A stretch of 64,000 nt of DNA, from assembly GCF_006337065.1 (NCBI RefSeq), contig NZ_CP040872.1:1488001-1552000 (forward strand), in the 5' to 3' direction. Under the pieces are notes generated by a model. That model worked only from the letters and a program-made list of their open reading frames with translations, was not told where the DNA came from and ran no database searches. This document shows positions 25,612 through 33,498 of the stretch, piece after piece; position 1 is the stretch's first letter, and each line of letters opens with the position of its first letter. This stretch comes from Agromyces laixinhei. GTDB taxonomy: Bacteria; Actinomycetota; Actinomycetes; Actinomycetales; Microbacteriaceae. Position numbers and translations under genes: made by a program.

Positions 25612-26975
25612 TGAGCGACAGCACGCTGTTCCGCTTCGCGACGGCCGGATCGGTCGACGACGGCAAGTCGACCCTCGTGGGCCGGTTGCTGCACGACTCG
25701 AAGGCGATCCTCGCCGACCAGCTCGAGGCCGTGACGCGCACCTCCGCCGAACGCGGCTTCGGCGGCGAGCCCGGTGCGATCGACTTCGCACTGCTCACCG
25801 ACGGCCTCCGCGCCGAGCGTGAGCAGGGCATCACGATCGACGTCGCCTACCGCTACTTCTCGACCGGTCGGCGCTCCTTCATCCTCGCCGACTGCCCCGG
25901 GCACGTGCAGTACACGCGCAACATGGTCACCGGCGCGACGACCGCAGACGCCGTCGTCGTGCTCGTCGATGCGCGCAACGGCGTGCTGGAACAGACCCGC
26001 CGGCACCTCGCGGTCGTCGCGTTGCTGCGAGTCCCGCATGTGATCATCGCGGTCAACAAGATCGACCTGCTGGGCTACGACCGGGCCGCCTACGACCGAG
26101 TGGCAGCGGATGTCGCCGCGCTCGCGCGCGAACTCGGCCTTGCCGACTCGCACGTCATCCCGGTGTCGGCGCTCGCGGGTGACAACATCGTCGACCGCTC
26201 GGCGAACACCCCCTGGTACCGCGGCCCGAGCCTGCTCGAACTGCTCGAGACGCTGCCCTCGCTCGACGAGCTCGAGACCGAGCTCGAAGCGCTGCGGATG
26301 CCGGTGCAGCTCGTCATCCGCCCGCAGGGCGCCGTCGCGTCAGATGTCGCGGAGCCCGAGCGATTCCGTGACTACCGCGCATTCGCCGGGCGCATCGCCT
26401 CGGGTACCGTGCGGGTCGGCGACCGAGTGCAGGTCTTCCCCGGAGGGGCCACGACCACCGTGACCGCCATCGACGCCGGGTCTCGCGAGCTCGACGCGGC
26501 ATCCGCTCCCCAATCGGTCTCGCTCCGCCTGGCCGACCAGCTCGATGCGGCGCGGGGTTCCGTCGTCGTCGCCGCCGGAGCGCTGCCCGGGCCGCGACGC
26601 GAGCTCGACGCGGCAGTCTTCTGGCTCGGCGCAGCGCCGTTGCGCCCCGGCGCCCGCGTGCTCGTGAAGTCGGGCACGACGACTGTGCAGGCACTCGTGC
26701 CCGAGATCGTCGGGCGCCGCGACCTCGACTCGCTCGAACTCGAGCCTGCCGACCTGCTCGAGATCAACGACATCGGCCAGGTGCGCGTTCGACTCGCGTC
26801 CGAGCTGCCCGTCGAGGAGTACGCCGCGCATCGCCGCGCCGGTGCGTTCCTCGTCATCGACCCGCAGTCGGGCGCCACGCTCGCCGCCGGGATCGTCACC
26901 GCTCCGGTGACCTCGAACACCGGCGATGCCGGGACCACCCGCACGACCACTGAGACCGAAGGAGTAGCAGCATGA
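25611..26975 (+). CDS. cysN: Sulfate adenylyltransferase subunit 1 (GTPase)
   Basis: This 454-residue elongation-factor-like GTPase powers sulfate activation by CysD. G1 is GSVDDGKST (residues 13-21), then DCPGH, NKID and two C-terminal barrel domains. It ends without the APS-kinase domain found in CysN-CysC fusions, which agrees with the APS-type CysH upstream. ATG 25611 shares a base with the cysD stop; its own stop overlaps the next gene as ATGA. Confidence 0.93.
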   Translation: MSDSTLFRFATAGSVDDGKSTLVGRLLHDSKAILADQLEAVTRTSAERGFGGEPGAIDFALLTDGLRAEREQGITIDVAYRYFSTGRRSFILADCPGHVQYTRNMVTGATTADAVVVLVDARNGVLEQTRRHLAVVALLRVPHVIIAVNKIDLLGYDRAAYDRVAADVAALARELGLADSHVIPVSALAGDNIVDRSANTPWYRGPSLLELLETLPSLDELETELEALRMPVQLVIRPQGAVASDVAEPERFRDYRAFAGRIASGTVRVGDRVQVFPGGATTTVTAIDAGSRELDAASAPQSVSLRLADQLDAARGSVVVAAGALPGPRRELDAAVFWLGAAPLRPGARVLVKSGTTTVQALVPEIVGRRDLDSLELEPADLLEINDIGQVRVRLASELPVEEYAAHRRAGAFLVIDPQSGATLAAGIVTAPVTSNTGDAGTTRTTTETEGVAA

Positions 26976-28084
26976 CCGCACCATCGCGCGCACGTTCCCG
27001 ACTCGGCCTGGTCGCGGGCATGATGCTCGCAGCGGCGATCGTCACGACGGCGGTGCTCGCACTCAGCGGCTGCGCGCCGCAATCGGCAGCGGGGGAGAAC
27101 GCGGATGCCGCCGGCCCGTCCGGGCCCGCCGAGGAGTTGCGCCTCGGGTACTTCGCGAACGTCACCCACGCGCCCGCGCTCGTGGGGGTGCAGGAGGGGC
27201 TGCTGGCCGACGCCCTCGGCGACACGACGCTCACGACACAGGTGTTCAATGCCGGCCCTGCCGCGATCGAGGCGCTCACCGCAGGGGCGATCGACGCGAC
27301 CTACATCGGGCCGAACCCGTCGATCAACACGTTCATCCAGTCAGGCGGGCTGTCGGCCCGCATCGTCGCCGGTGCGGCGACCGGCGGTGCGGCGCTCGTC
27401 GTGCGCGACGGCATCGACTCCGTCGACGACCTCGGGGGCACGACGCTCGCGACGCCGCAGCTCGGCAACACGCAAGACGTCGCGCTGCGCTCCTGGCTCG
27501 GGGGCGAGGGCTACGAGACCGACACCACGGGCGGCGGCGACGTGCACATCACGCCGACCGAGAACGCACAGGCGCTCACCCTCTTCCGGCAGGGCGGGCT
27601 CGACGGCGCGTGGCTCCCCGAGCCCTGGGTGTCGCGGCTCGTGGTCGACGCCGGCGCGCATGTGCTCGTCGACGAGGCCGACCTCTGGGAGGACGGCGCG
27701 TTCCCGACGACCGTGCTGCTCGTGCGGGCCGAGTTCCTCGAAGCCCACCCCGAGACGGTGCGGGCGCTGCTCGAGGGGCACGTGGCATCCGTCACCTGGC
27801 TCGGCGAGCACGCGGCCGAGGCGCCGGTCGTGATCAACGAGGCGCTCGAAGCCGAGACCGGCAAGCCGCTCGCCGACGAGGTCATCACCCGGTCGCTCGC
27901 GCACGTGAGCTTCGACGTCGACCCGCACGCCGAGACCTTCGAGACCCTCGTCGCGAACGGCCTCGAGGCCGGCACGCAGAAGGACGGATCGATCGACGGG
28001 CTCTTCGACCTGCGGCTCCTGAACGGGCTGCTCGAGGCCGACGGCGCCGAACCGGTCTCGGCCGGCGGCCTCGGCGAGGAGTAG
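26972..28084 (+). CDS. SsuA/TauA-like substrate-binding lipoprotein
   Basis: This 370-residue lipoprotein has a signal peptide (hydrophobic residues 11-31) and the lipobox LSGC with Cys34. The mature part is a periplasmic-binding fold of the sulfonate/nitrate/taurine (NMT1-like) class: LGYFANVTHAPALVG begins it and AWLPEPWVSRL is typical. It would capture a sulfur source outside the membrane for the ATPase and permease encoded next. Its place between cysN and cobA suggests aliphatic sulfonate, sulfate ester or possibly sulfate itself; no separate CysZ-like sulfate carrier is seen. Confidence 0.83.
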   Translation: MTAPSRARSRLGLVAGMMLAAAIVTTAVLALSGCAPQSAAGENADAAGPSGPAEELRLGYFANVTHAPALVGVQEGLLADALGDTTLTTQVFNAGPAAIEALTAGAIDATYIGPNPSINTFIQSGGLSARIVAGAATGGAALVVRDGIDSVDDLGGTTLATPQLGNTQDVALRSWLGGEGYETDTTGGGDVHITPTENAQALTLFRQGGLDGAWLPEPWVSRLVVDAGAHVLVDEADLWEDGAFPTTVLLVRAEFLEAHPETVRALLEGHVASVTWLGEHAAEAPVVINEALEAETGKPLADEVITRSLAHVSFDVDPHAETFETLVANGLEAGTQKDGSIDGLFDLRLLNGLLEADGAEPVSAGGLGEE

Positions 28085-28089
28085 GAGCG

Positions 28090-28833
28090 ATGAGCGGGCA
28101 GACGGCCATCCGTATCGAGCAGCTCGGCAAGCGCTTCGGCGACGGCCCGCTCGTGCTCGACGACGTGAACCTGTCGATCGGGGCCGGGGAGTTCGTGTGC
28201 CTCCTCGGCGCATCGGGCTGCGGCAAGTCGACGCTGCTGAACCTCATCGCCGGCCTCGACCGCCCGACGACGGGAACGCTCGAGGTGCCGGCCGAGGGGG
28301 CGGCGGTGATGTTCCAGGAGTCGGCGCTCATGCCGTGGCTCACCGCTCGGCAGAACGTCGAACTCGCGCTGCGCCTCAGGGGAGTCGCGCGGTCGGCTCG
28401 CCGCGGCGAGGCGCTGGAACTCCTCGACACGGTCAACCTCGCGGATGCCGCGGAGAAGCGCCCGCACGAGCTGTCGGGCGGCATGCGGCAGCGCGTCGCC
28501 CTCGCCCGCGCCCTCGCGCAGGATCGGCCCGTGCTGCTCATGGACGAGCCCTTCGCGGCGCTCGACGCCATCACCCGCGACCTGCTCCACGAGGAGCTCG
28601 AGCGCGTCTGGCGCCGCACCGGGCGAACCATCGTCTTCGTCACACACAATGTCCGCGAAGCTGCTCGGCTCGGGCAACGGGTCGTCCTCCTGTCGTCCCG
28701 GCCCGGCCGAGTCGCGGGCGAGTGGCGCATCGCCGAGACATCCGGCCGTCGCATCGAGTCGCCCGAGGTCGCGGCGCTCTCGATCGAGATCACGGAACAG
28801 CTCCGGAAGGAGATCCGCCGAAATGCCGCATGA
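28090..28833 (+). CDS. ABC transporter ATPase, SsuB/TauB-like
   Basis: This 247-residue ATPase has Walker A GASGCGKST (residues 40-48), Q-loop FQESALMPW, signature LSGGMRQR, Walker B LLMDEPFAALD and H-loop VTHN. It belongs to the sulfonate/nitrate/taurine importer family and energises the SsuA-like and permease partners on either side. ATG 28090 is preceded by GGAGTAGGAG, five bases after the lipoprotein gene. It overlaps the permease gene by 11 bases. Confidence 0.88.
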   Translation: MSGQTAIRIEQLGKRFGDGPLVLDDVNLSIGAGEFVCLLGASGCGKSTLLNLIAGLDRPTTGTLEVPAEGAAVMFQESALMPWLTARQNVELALRLRGVARSARRGEALELLDTVNLADAAEKRPHELSGGMRQRVALARALAQDRPVLLMDEPFAALDAITRDLLHEELERVWRRTGRTIVFVTHNVREAARLGQRVVLLSSRPGRVAGEWRIAETSGRRIESPEVAALSIEITEQLRKEIRRNAA

Positions 28834-29779
28834 CACCGCACTCGCACTCGCCGACCCGGTCGACGAGGGCGATCACGGCCCCCGTTCGGCCGTCTCCGGG
28901 AACGGGGCATCCGCCCACGACGAGCTGCGCAGCCTCGAGGCGGGTCTCGACCGACTGCAGACCGGCGCCGAACGCACGCCCGGCGCGTGGCGCCGCTTCA
29001 CCACGAGCGTGCTGCCGCCCATCGTCTTCGTCATCGCGCTCATCGCGGCATGGCAGCTCTACGTCGTGATCGCGCAGCCGCGCCCCGACATCGTGCCCGG
29101 CCCGCTCGATGTCATCGCCGCGATCTCCGCCGCATGGGAGTCGGGACGCCTGCAGCTGGCCGTCGTCACGAGCCTCGAACGCGGCGTCGCCGGCTTCCTC
29201 ATCGCCATCGTCGTCGGCACGCCGCTCGGGCTCCTCCTCGCCGAGGTGAAGCCGCTGCGCCGCGCGATCGGCCCGATCCTCTCGGGTCTGCAGGTGCTGC
29301 CGTCGGTCGCCTGGGTGCCCGCCGCGATCATCTGGTTCGGTCTCACCGACGCCACGGTCTACTTCGTCGTGCTCATGGGGGCGGTGCCGTCGATCGCGAA
29401 CGGGCTCATCGCGGGAGTCGATCAGGTGCCGCCCCAACTGCGTCGGGTCGGCACCGTGCTCGGTGCCGGACCGCTTCGCCGGGCGGCCTTCGTGGTGCTG
29501 CCGGCCGCGCTGCCCGGCTACGTCGCCGGTCTCAAGCAGGGCTGGGCATTCTCGTGGCGCTCGCTCATGGCCGCTGAGATCATCGCCGTCGGCGGCAGCA
29601 TCGGATTCGGCCTCGGCTCGATGCTCGACCAGAGTCGAGAGCTCGCAGACCTCGCGGGCGTGCTCGCGACCATCCTGGTGATCCTCGCGATCGGCATCCT
29701 CATCGAGCTCATCGCGTTCGCCCCGCTCGAACGACGGATGCTCCGTCGCCGCGGGCTGCTCCAGGGAGACGCGCGGTGA
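28823..29779 (+). CDS. ABC transporter permease, SsuC/TauC-like
   Basis: This 318-residue membrane protein has a cytoplasmic N-terminal 60 residues rich in Asp/Gly, then about six membrane helices. The inner-membrane coupling motif around [19 protein letters not shown] is of the importer EAA type. It forms the channel with the preceding ATPase. The start ATG 28823 lies inside the ATPase gene, with AAGGAG upstream. The stop overlaps cobA as GTGA. Confidence 0.88.
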   Translation: MPHDTALALADPVDEGDHGPRSAVSGNGASAHDELRSLEAGLDRLQTGAERTPGAWRRFTTSVLPPIVFVIALIAAWQLYVVIAQPRPDIVPGPLDVIAAISAAWESGRLQLAVVTSLERGVAGFLIAIVVGTPLGLLLAEVKPLRRAIGPILSGLQVLPSVAWVPAAIIWFGLTDATVYFVVLMGAVPSIANGLIAGVDQVPPQLRRVGTVLGAGPLRRAAFVVLPAALPGYVAGLKQGWAFSWRSLMAAEIIAVGGSIGFGLGSMLDQSRELADLAGVLATILVILAIGILIELIAFAPLERRMLRRRGLLQGDAR

Positions 29780-30552
29780 CCGGCGCAGGCCGCGTCGTGC
29801 TCGTCGGCGCCGGCCCCGGCGATGCCGGGCTCCTCACGATCCGCGGACTCCGCGCGCTGGAAGCCGCCGACGTCATCGTCGCCGACCGCCTCGGCGCCCG
29901 CGGGGTGCTCGACGGGCTCGAGGCCGAGGGCATCGAACTCCGCGCCGAGGTCGTCGACGTCGGCAAGCTGCCCGGGCACCACGCCGTGCCGCAGGACGCC
30001 ATCAACTCGCTGCTCGTCGCGCTCGCGCTCGACGGCAGGCGCGTCGTGCGGCTGAAGGGCGGCGACCCGTTCATCTTCGGCCGCGGCGGCGAGGAACTCG
30101 CATTCTGCCGCGACGCCGGCATCGACGTCGAGGTCGTGCCCGGCATCACGAGCGCCATCTCCGTACCCGCGATCGCCGGAATTCCGCTCACGCACCGCGG
30201 ACTCGCGACGACCTTCACCGTCGCCACCGGCCACGACCAGATCCGCTCGCTCGGCGGCGGCCGCGATCACACGGTCGTATTGCTCATGGGCATCGGCACC
30301 CTCGCGAACTCCGCCATCACCCTTGCCCGCGGCGAACGCGGCGGGCACTGCCCCGTCGCCATCGTCGAAGACGGCTACGGGCCCGGTCAGCGCGTCACCG
30401 TCGGCACGCTCGACACGATCGCGCTGCAGGCGGCGCGCCGCGGCGTCCGCTCGCCCGCGGTCGTCGTCGTGGGCGACGTCGTGACACTCAGCCCGTATGC
30501 GCAGCCGCTGGTCGAATCCAGCGAAACCCACCGAAAGGCCGCACAGCAATGA
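29776..30552 (+). CDS. cobA: Uroporphyrinogen-III C-methyltransferase
   Basis: This 258-residue SAM-dependent enzyme methylates uroporphyrinogen III twice to precorrin-2, the first step to sirohaem. Signatures are [15 protein letters not shown] at the N-terminus, [18 protein letters not shown] and [11 protein letters not shown]. It is the short form, without the CysG dehydrogenase/chelatase half. Inside the sulfur operon it supplies the sirohaem of sirA; the chelatase gene lies just upstream of sirA. Precorrin-2 dehydrogenase is not encoded in this window. GTG 29776 overlaps the permease stop. Confidence 0.93.
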   Translation: MTGAGRVVLVGAGPGDAGLLTIRGLRALEAADVIVADRLGARGVLDGLEAEGIELRAEVVDVGKLPGHHAVPQDAINSLLVALALDGRRVVRLKGGDPFIFGRGGEELAFCRDAGIDVEVVPGITSAISVPAIAGIPLTHRGLATTFTVATGHDQIRSLGGGRDHTVVLLMGIGTLANSAITLARGERGGHCPVAIVEDGYGPGQRVTVGTLDTIALQAARRGVRSPAVVVVGDVVTLSPYAQPLVESSETHRKAAQQ

Positions 30553-31982
30553 CCCGTTCCCTCAATGTCGCGATCGTCGGCGCCGGCCCCGCCGGCATCT
30601 ACGCCGGCAACATCCTCCGCCGCCAGGTCACCGAGGCCGGCGGCGAGGTCGCGATCGACCTGTTCGAGTCGCTGCCCGCGCCCTACGGGCTCATCCGCTA
30701 CGGCGTCGCGCCCGACCACCCCCGCATCAAGGGCATCGTGAACTCGTTGCACGAGATGCTCGACGCGGGCACGATCCGGCTGATCGGCAACGTCGAGGTC
30801 GGCCGCGATGTGAGCGTCGAGGAGCTCCGCGAGCGTTACGACGCCGTCGTCTTCGCGACCGGCGCGCTCCGCGACGCTCCGCTCGACATTCCCGGCATCG
30901 AGCTGCCCGGTTCCTACGGGGCCGCCGACGTCGTCGCCTGGTACGACGGGCACCCCGATGTGCCGCGTGAGTGGCCGCTCGAGGCCGAGTCGATCGCCGT
31001 CATCGGCAACGGCAACGTCGCCCTCGATGTCGCCCGAGTGCTCGCGAAGCACCCCAGAGACCTGCTGACGACGGACGTGCCGGACAACGTCGTCGCAGGC
31101 CTCGAAGCCTCGCCCGTCACCGACGTGCACGTCTTCGGCCGCCGCGGCCCCGGCCACGTGAAGTTCACGCCCATCGAGCTGCGCGAGCTCGGCGAGGTTC
31201 CCGATGTCGACGTGATCGTCTACGACGACGACTTCGAGCGGGCCGCGGGCGACCCGCACGCCGAGGCGCTGTTCGCCTCGAACAACCAGGTGAAGGTCAT
31301 GACCCGCACGCTGAACGGATGGCGGAAGCCTTCCGGCCACGAGTTCACCGCGTCGCGTCGCCTGCACCTCCACTTCCTGCATGCTCCGGTCGAGGTGCTC
31401 GGCGACGGGCGCGTCGAGGGCGTGCGGTTCGAGCGCACCCGACCGGTCGGCGACGGCTCGGTCGAGGGCACGGGCGAGTTCGTCGACGTGCCGGTGCAGG
31501 CGGTCTACCGAGCCGTCGGCTATGCGAGCTCCCCGGTCGCCGGCCTGCCCTTCGATGAGCACCGGGCCGTGATCCCGAACGACGGCGGCCGGGTGACGGA
31601 TGCCGCGGGCGCACCGATCCCGGGCGTGTACGCCACCGGCTGGATCAAGCGCGGCCCCGTCGGCCTCATCGGGCACACCAAGGGCGACGCGCTCGAGACC
31701 GTCACGAACCTGCTGGCGGATGCCGCGGCGGGCGCGCTGCCCCAGGCACTCGGTGCGGCCGGCCCTGACGGCGATACGGTGCTCGAGCTGCTCGAGGCTC
31801 GAGGCATCCGCTTCACGACCTGGGCCGGGTGGCTGGAACTCGACGCGCACGAGCGCAGGCTCGGCGAGGCGTGGGAACCGGCGCAGGTCGCGCACGAGGG
31901 CGTCGTGCGCGAGCGCGTGAAGGTCGTGCCGCGTGACGAGCAGGTGGAGATCTCGCGCGACGGCGCCCTGGCGCTCTCGTGA
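30549..31982 (+). CDS. fprA: Ferredoxin-NADP+ reductase, FprA type
   Basis: This 477-residue flavoprotein of the adrenodoxin-reductase family passes electrons from NADPH to ferredoxin. The N-terminal IVGAGPAGIYAGN motif binds FAD; VIGNGNVALDVARVL binds NADPH; GWIKRGPVGLIGHTKGDA near the C-terminus is a family mark. With the ferredoxin encoded next it forms a complete electron chain for sulfite reductase. ATG 30549 overlaps cobA as ATGA. Confidence 0.92.
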   Translation: MTRSLNVAIVGAGPAGIYAGNILRRQVTEAGGEVAIDLFESLPAPYGLIRYGVAPDHPRIKGIVNSLHEMLDAGTIRLIGNVEVGRDVSVEELRERYDAVVFATGALRDAPLDIPGIELPGSYGAADVVAWYDGHPDVPREWPLEAESIAVIGNGNVALDVARVLAKHPRDLLTTDVPDNVVAGLEASPVTDVHVFGRRGPGHVKFTPIELRELGEVPDVDVIVYDDDFERAAGDPHAEALFASNNQVKVMTRTLNGWRKPSGHEFTASRRLHLHFLHAPVEVLGDGRVEGVRFERTRPVGDGSVEGTGEFVDVPVQAVYRAVGYASSPVAGLPFDEHRAVIPNDGGRVTDAAGAPIPGVYATGWIKRGPVGLIGHTKGDALETVTNLLADAAAGALPQALGAAGPDGDTVLELLEARGIRFTTWAGWLELDAHERRLGEAWEPAQVAHEGVVRERVKVVPRDEQVEISRDGALALS

Positions 31983-32326
31983 CCTACGTCATCGCGCTGC
32001 CGTGCGTCGATGTCAAGGATCGCGCCTGCATCGACGAGTGCCCGGTCGACTGCATCTACGAGGGTGAGCGGTCGCTCTACATCCACCCCGACGAATGCGT
32101 CGACTGCGGAGCGTGCGAACCGGTCTGCCCGGTCGAGGCGATCTACTACGAAGACGACCTGCCCGACGTGTGGGCCGACTACTACACGGCCAACGTCGAG
32201 TTCTTCGAGGTGACGCCCGGCGGTGCCGCGGCGCTCGGCTCGCCGGGGGGCGCGGCGAAGACGGGCGTGCTCGACTTCGACCACCCCTTCGTGGCGGCGT
32301 TGCCGCCCCAGACGGCGCCCGCCTGA
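31979..32326 (+). CDS. Ferredoxin, 7Fe or 8Fe bacterial type
   Basis: This 115-residue protein has eight cysteines at 9, 17, 21, 25, 40, 43, 46 and 50, in the ACIDECPVDC and ECVDCGACEPVCP motifs, enough for one 3Fe-4S or 4Fe-4S cluster plus a 4Fe-4S cluster. The C-terminal 50 residues are the extension usual for mycobacterial FdxC-like proteins. GTG 31979 overlaps the fprA stop as GTGA. Last gene of the sulfur operon; the inferred role is electron carrier from FprA to SirA. Confidence 0.9.
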   Translation: MTYVIALPCVDVKDRACIDECPVDCIYEGERSLYIHPDECVDCGACEPVCPVEAIYYEDDLPDVWADYYTANVEFFEVTPGGAAALGSPGGAAKTGVLDFDHPFVAALPPQTAPA

Positions 32327-32410
32327 CGGCACATCATGTCCGCGTGTGACGGGTGCCCGAGACATCCGCTCGCCCCGCGCGTATCGTGGCCGCAACGAAC
32401 AGGAGCCCTC

Positions 32411-32764
32411 ATGTCGCACCGCGAACCGCACACCCGAACCGAGCCGAACCCCGGCACGGTCATGGGCATGCGCGGGTGCCGGGCCGCGGGGGAGTGCCGG
32501 AGCGAACGGCCCGGTCATCGTCTGCACGCGATGCAGGAGCGCCTCGCCGGGGCGACGGCGAGCAAGTGGGTCGACGCGATCGTCGTCGAGGTGACCGAAG
32601 ACGGGTTCGCGACGGTGGCCGAGTTCGCGAGCGACCGAGTGCGTCGGGTCTGGCATCACGACGCCTTCGCCGGAGCGATCGTCCCGGGTGCGCCCGTCGC
32701 GGTGCACGACGTCTACGGCGTGCTCGCGCACGGCGACCGCCGCTTCAGTGTCGCGCCCGCCTGA
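32411..32764 (+). CDS. Uncharacterised 117-residue protein
   Basis: No family was recognised. ATG 32411 has an AGGAG site. The basic N-terminal 50 residues contain two cysteines (RGCRAAGEC) and several His/Arg. The rest (AIVVEVTEDGFATVAEF, VAVHDVYGVLAHGDRRFSVA) alternates short strands like a small beta-barrel. There is no signal or membrane segment. It lies 84 bases after the ferredoxin gene and is convergent with the Met/Cys-rich gene. Confidence 0.55.
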   Translation: MSHREPHTRTEPNPGTVMGMRGCRAAGECRSERPGHRLHAMQERLAGATASKWVDAIVVEVTEDGFATVAEFASDRVRRVWHHDAFAGAIVPGAPVAVHDVYGVLAHGDRRFSVAPA

Positions 32765-32790
32765 GCGCCGGGCGCCGGGCGTCCGTGCAC

Positions 32791-33216
32791 TCATGCCATC
32801 GGCATCGCCTCGCTCATCGAGCCCATCATCTTCTCCATCGCCATGACCGCCTGATCGCACGCCATCGCGCACATGCGGCAGTGCTCGCTCATCTCGGCGT
32901 GCGTCATGCACTCCGCCGAGCAGGCACGGGCCATCATGACCGTCGACTGCATCATCGACATCATCACCTGCATGTCCCAGCCGTGCATGCGCAGCATCAT
33001 GCGCATCATCGTGCTGCACATGTCGGCGCAGTTCGAGCAGAGGCCGGCGCACCGGCCCATCCCCTCCGCAGCGTCGGCATCGGCGCACATCACGCACGCC
33101 TGCATGCAGGCCGACAGGGCCTCCATGCACTCCTGCATCATCGCCGGATCCATGCCCTGCATCGGCATCTCCGACGACGACATGGCGCCCTTCATCATGT
33201 CCATCGTCATGTTCAT
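32791..33216 (-). CDS. Met/Cys-rich four-helix protein, putative copper storage protein
   Basis: The 141-residue protein is extreme in composition: about 39 Met and 13 Cys. The Cys spacing (CMEALSACMQACVMC, CAGLCSNCADMC, CSAEC, CRMCAMAC) matches long helices with inward thiols, as in the Csp/DUF326 copper storage proteins, which bind many Cu(I) ions in a four-helix bundle. There is no signal peptide, so it is probably cytosolic. The start is uncertain: ATG 33216 (MNMTMD) is preferred; an in-frame ATG at 33291 would add 25 residues; neither has a clear ribosome site. No copper pump or sensor is adjacent. Copper is inferred. Confidence 0.72.
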   Translation of the reverse strand: MNMTMDMMKGAMSSSEMPMQGMDPAMMQECMEALSACMQACVMCADADAAEGMGRCAGLCSNCADMCSTMMRMMLRMHGWDMQVMMSMMQSTVMMARACSAECMTHAEMSEHCRMCAMACDQAVMAMEKMMGSMSEAMPMA

Positions 33217-33433
33217 CGGCTCGACCCGCCATCCTGGGCGCCGAGCGTCGACGAGACCGACGGATGACTCGGCCGCCCTGTTCGATGCCATGCTACGCCG
33301 GGCGGAGCGGGCCGAGAAGGGCGGCGCACACGGCGCGACGATCGTGTGGAGGCCGCTCTCCGGCTGTGCGCCGAGTCGCAGGATGAGCCGTGCGGTGATC
33401 CGCGGCGGCCCGGCGTGTCGTGAGCATCCTCCT

Positions 33434-33494
33434 GCGACTCGGCGAGTGCGACTCGGCGACGGCGACTCGGCGAGTGCGACTCGGCGAGTGCGAC
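33434..33494. repeat. 14-base tandem repeat, four copies
   Basis: GCGACTCGGCGA recurs at 33434, 33448, 33462 and 33476 with an exact 14-base period and a partial fifth copy. Each contains the dyad CTCGGCGAG, so the array can fold several ways. It lies just after the MFS gene stop (minus strand) and may act as a terminator or be neutral slippage. Confidence 0.85.
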
Positions 33495-33498
33495 GTGA

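Noticed and set aside
33434..33494. Short regular repeats considered as a CRISPR fragment
   Set aside because: The period is 14 bases with no unique spacers and no cas genes; it is a simple tandem repeat.
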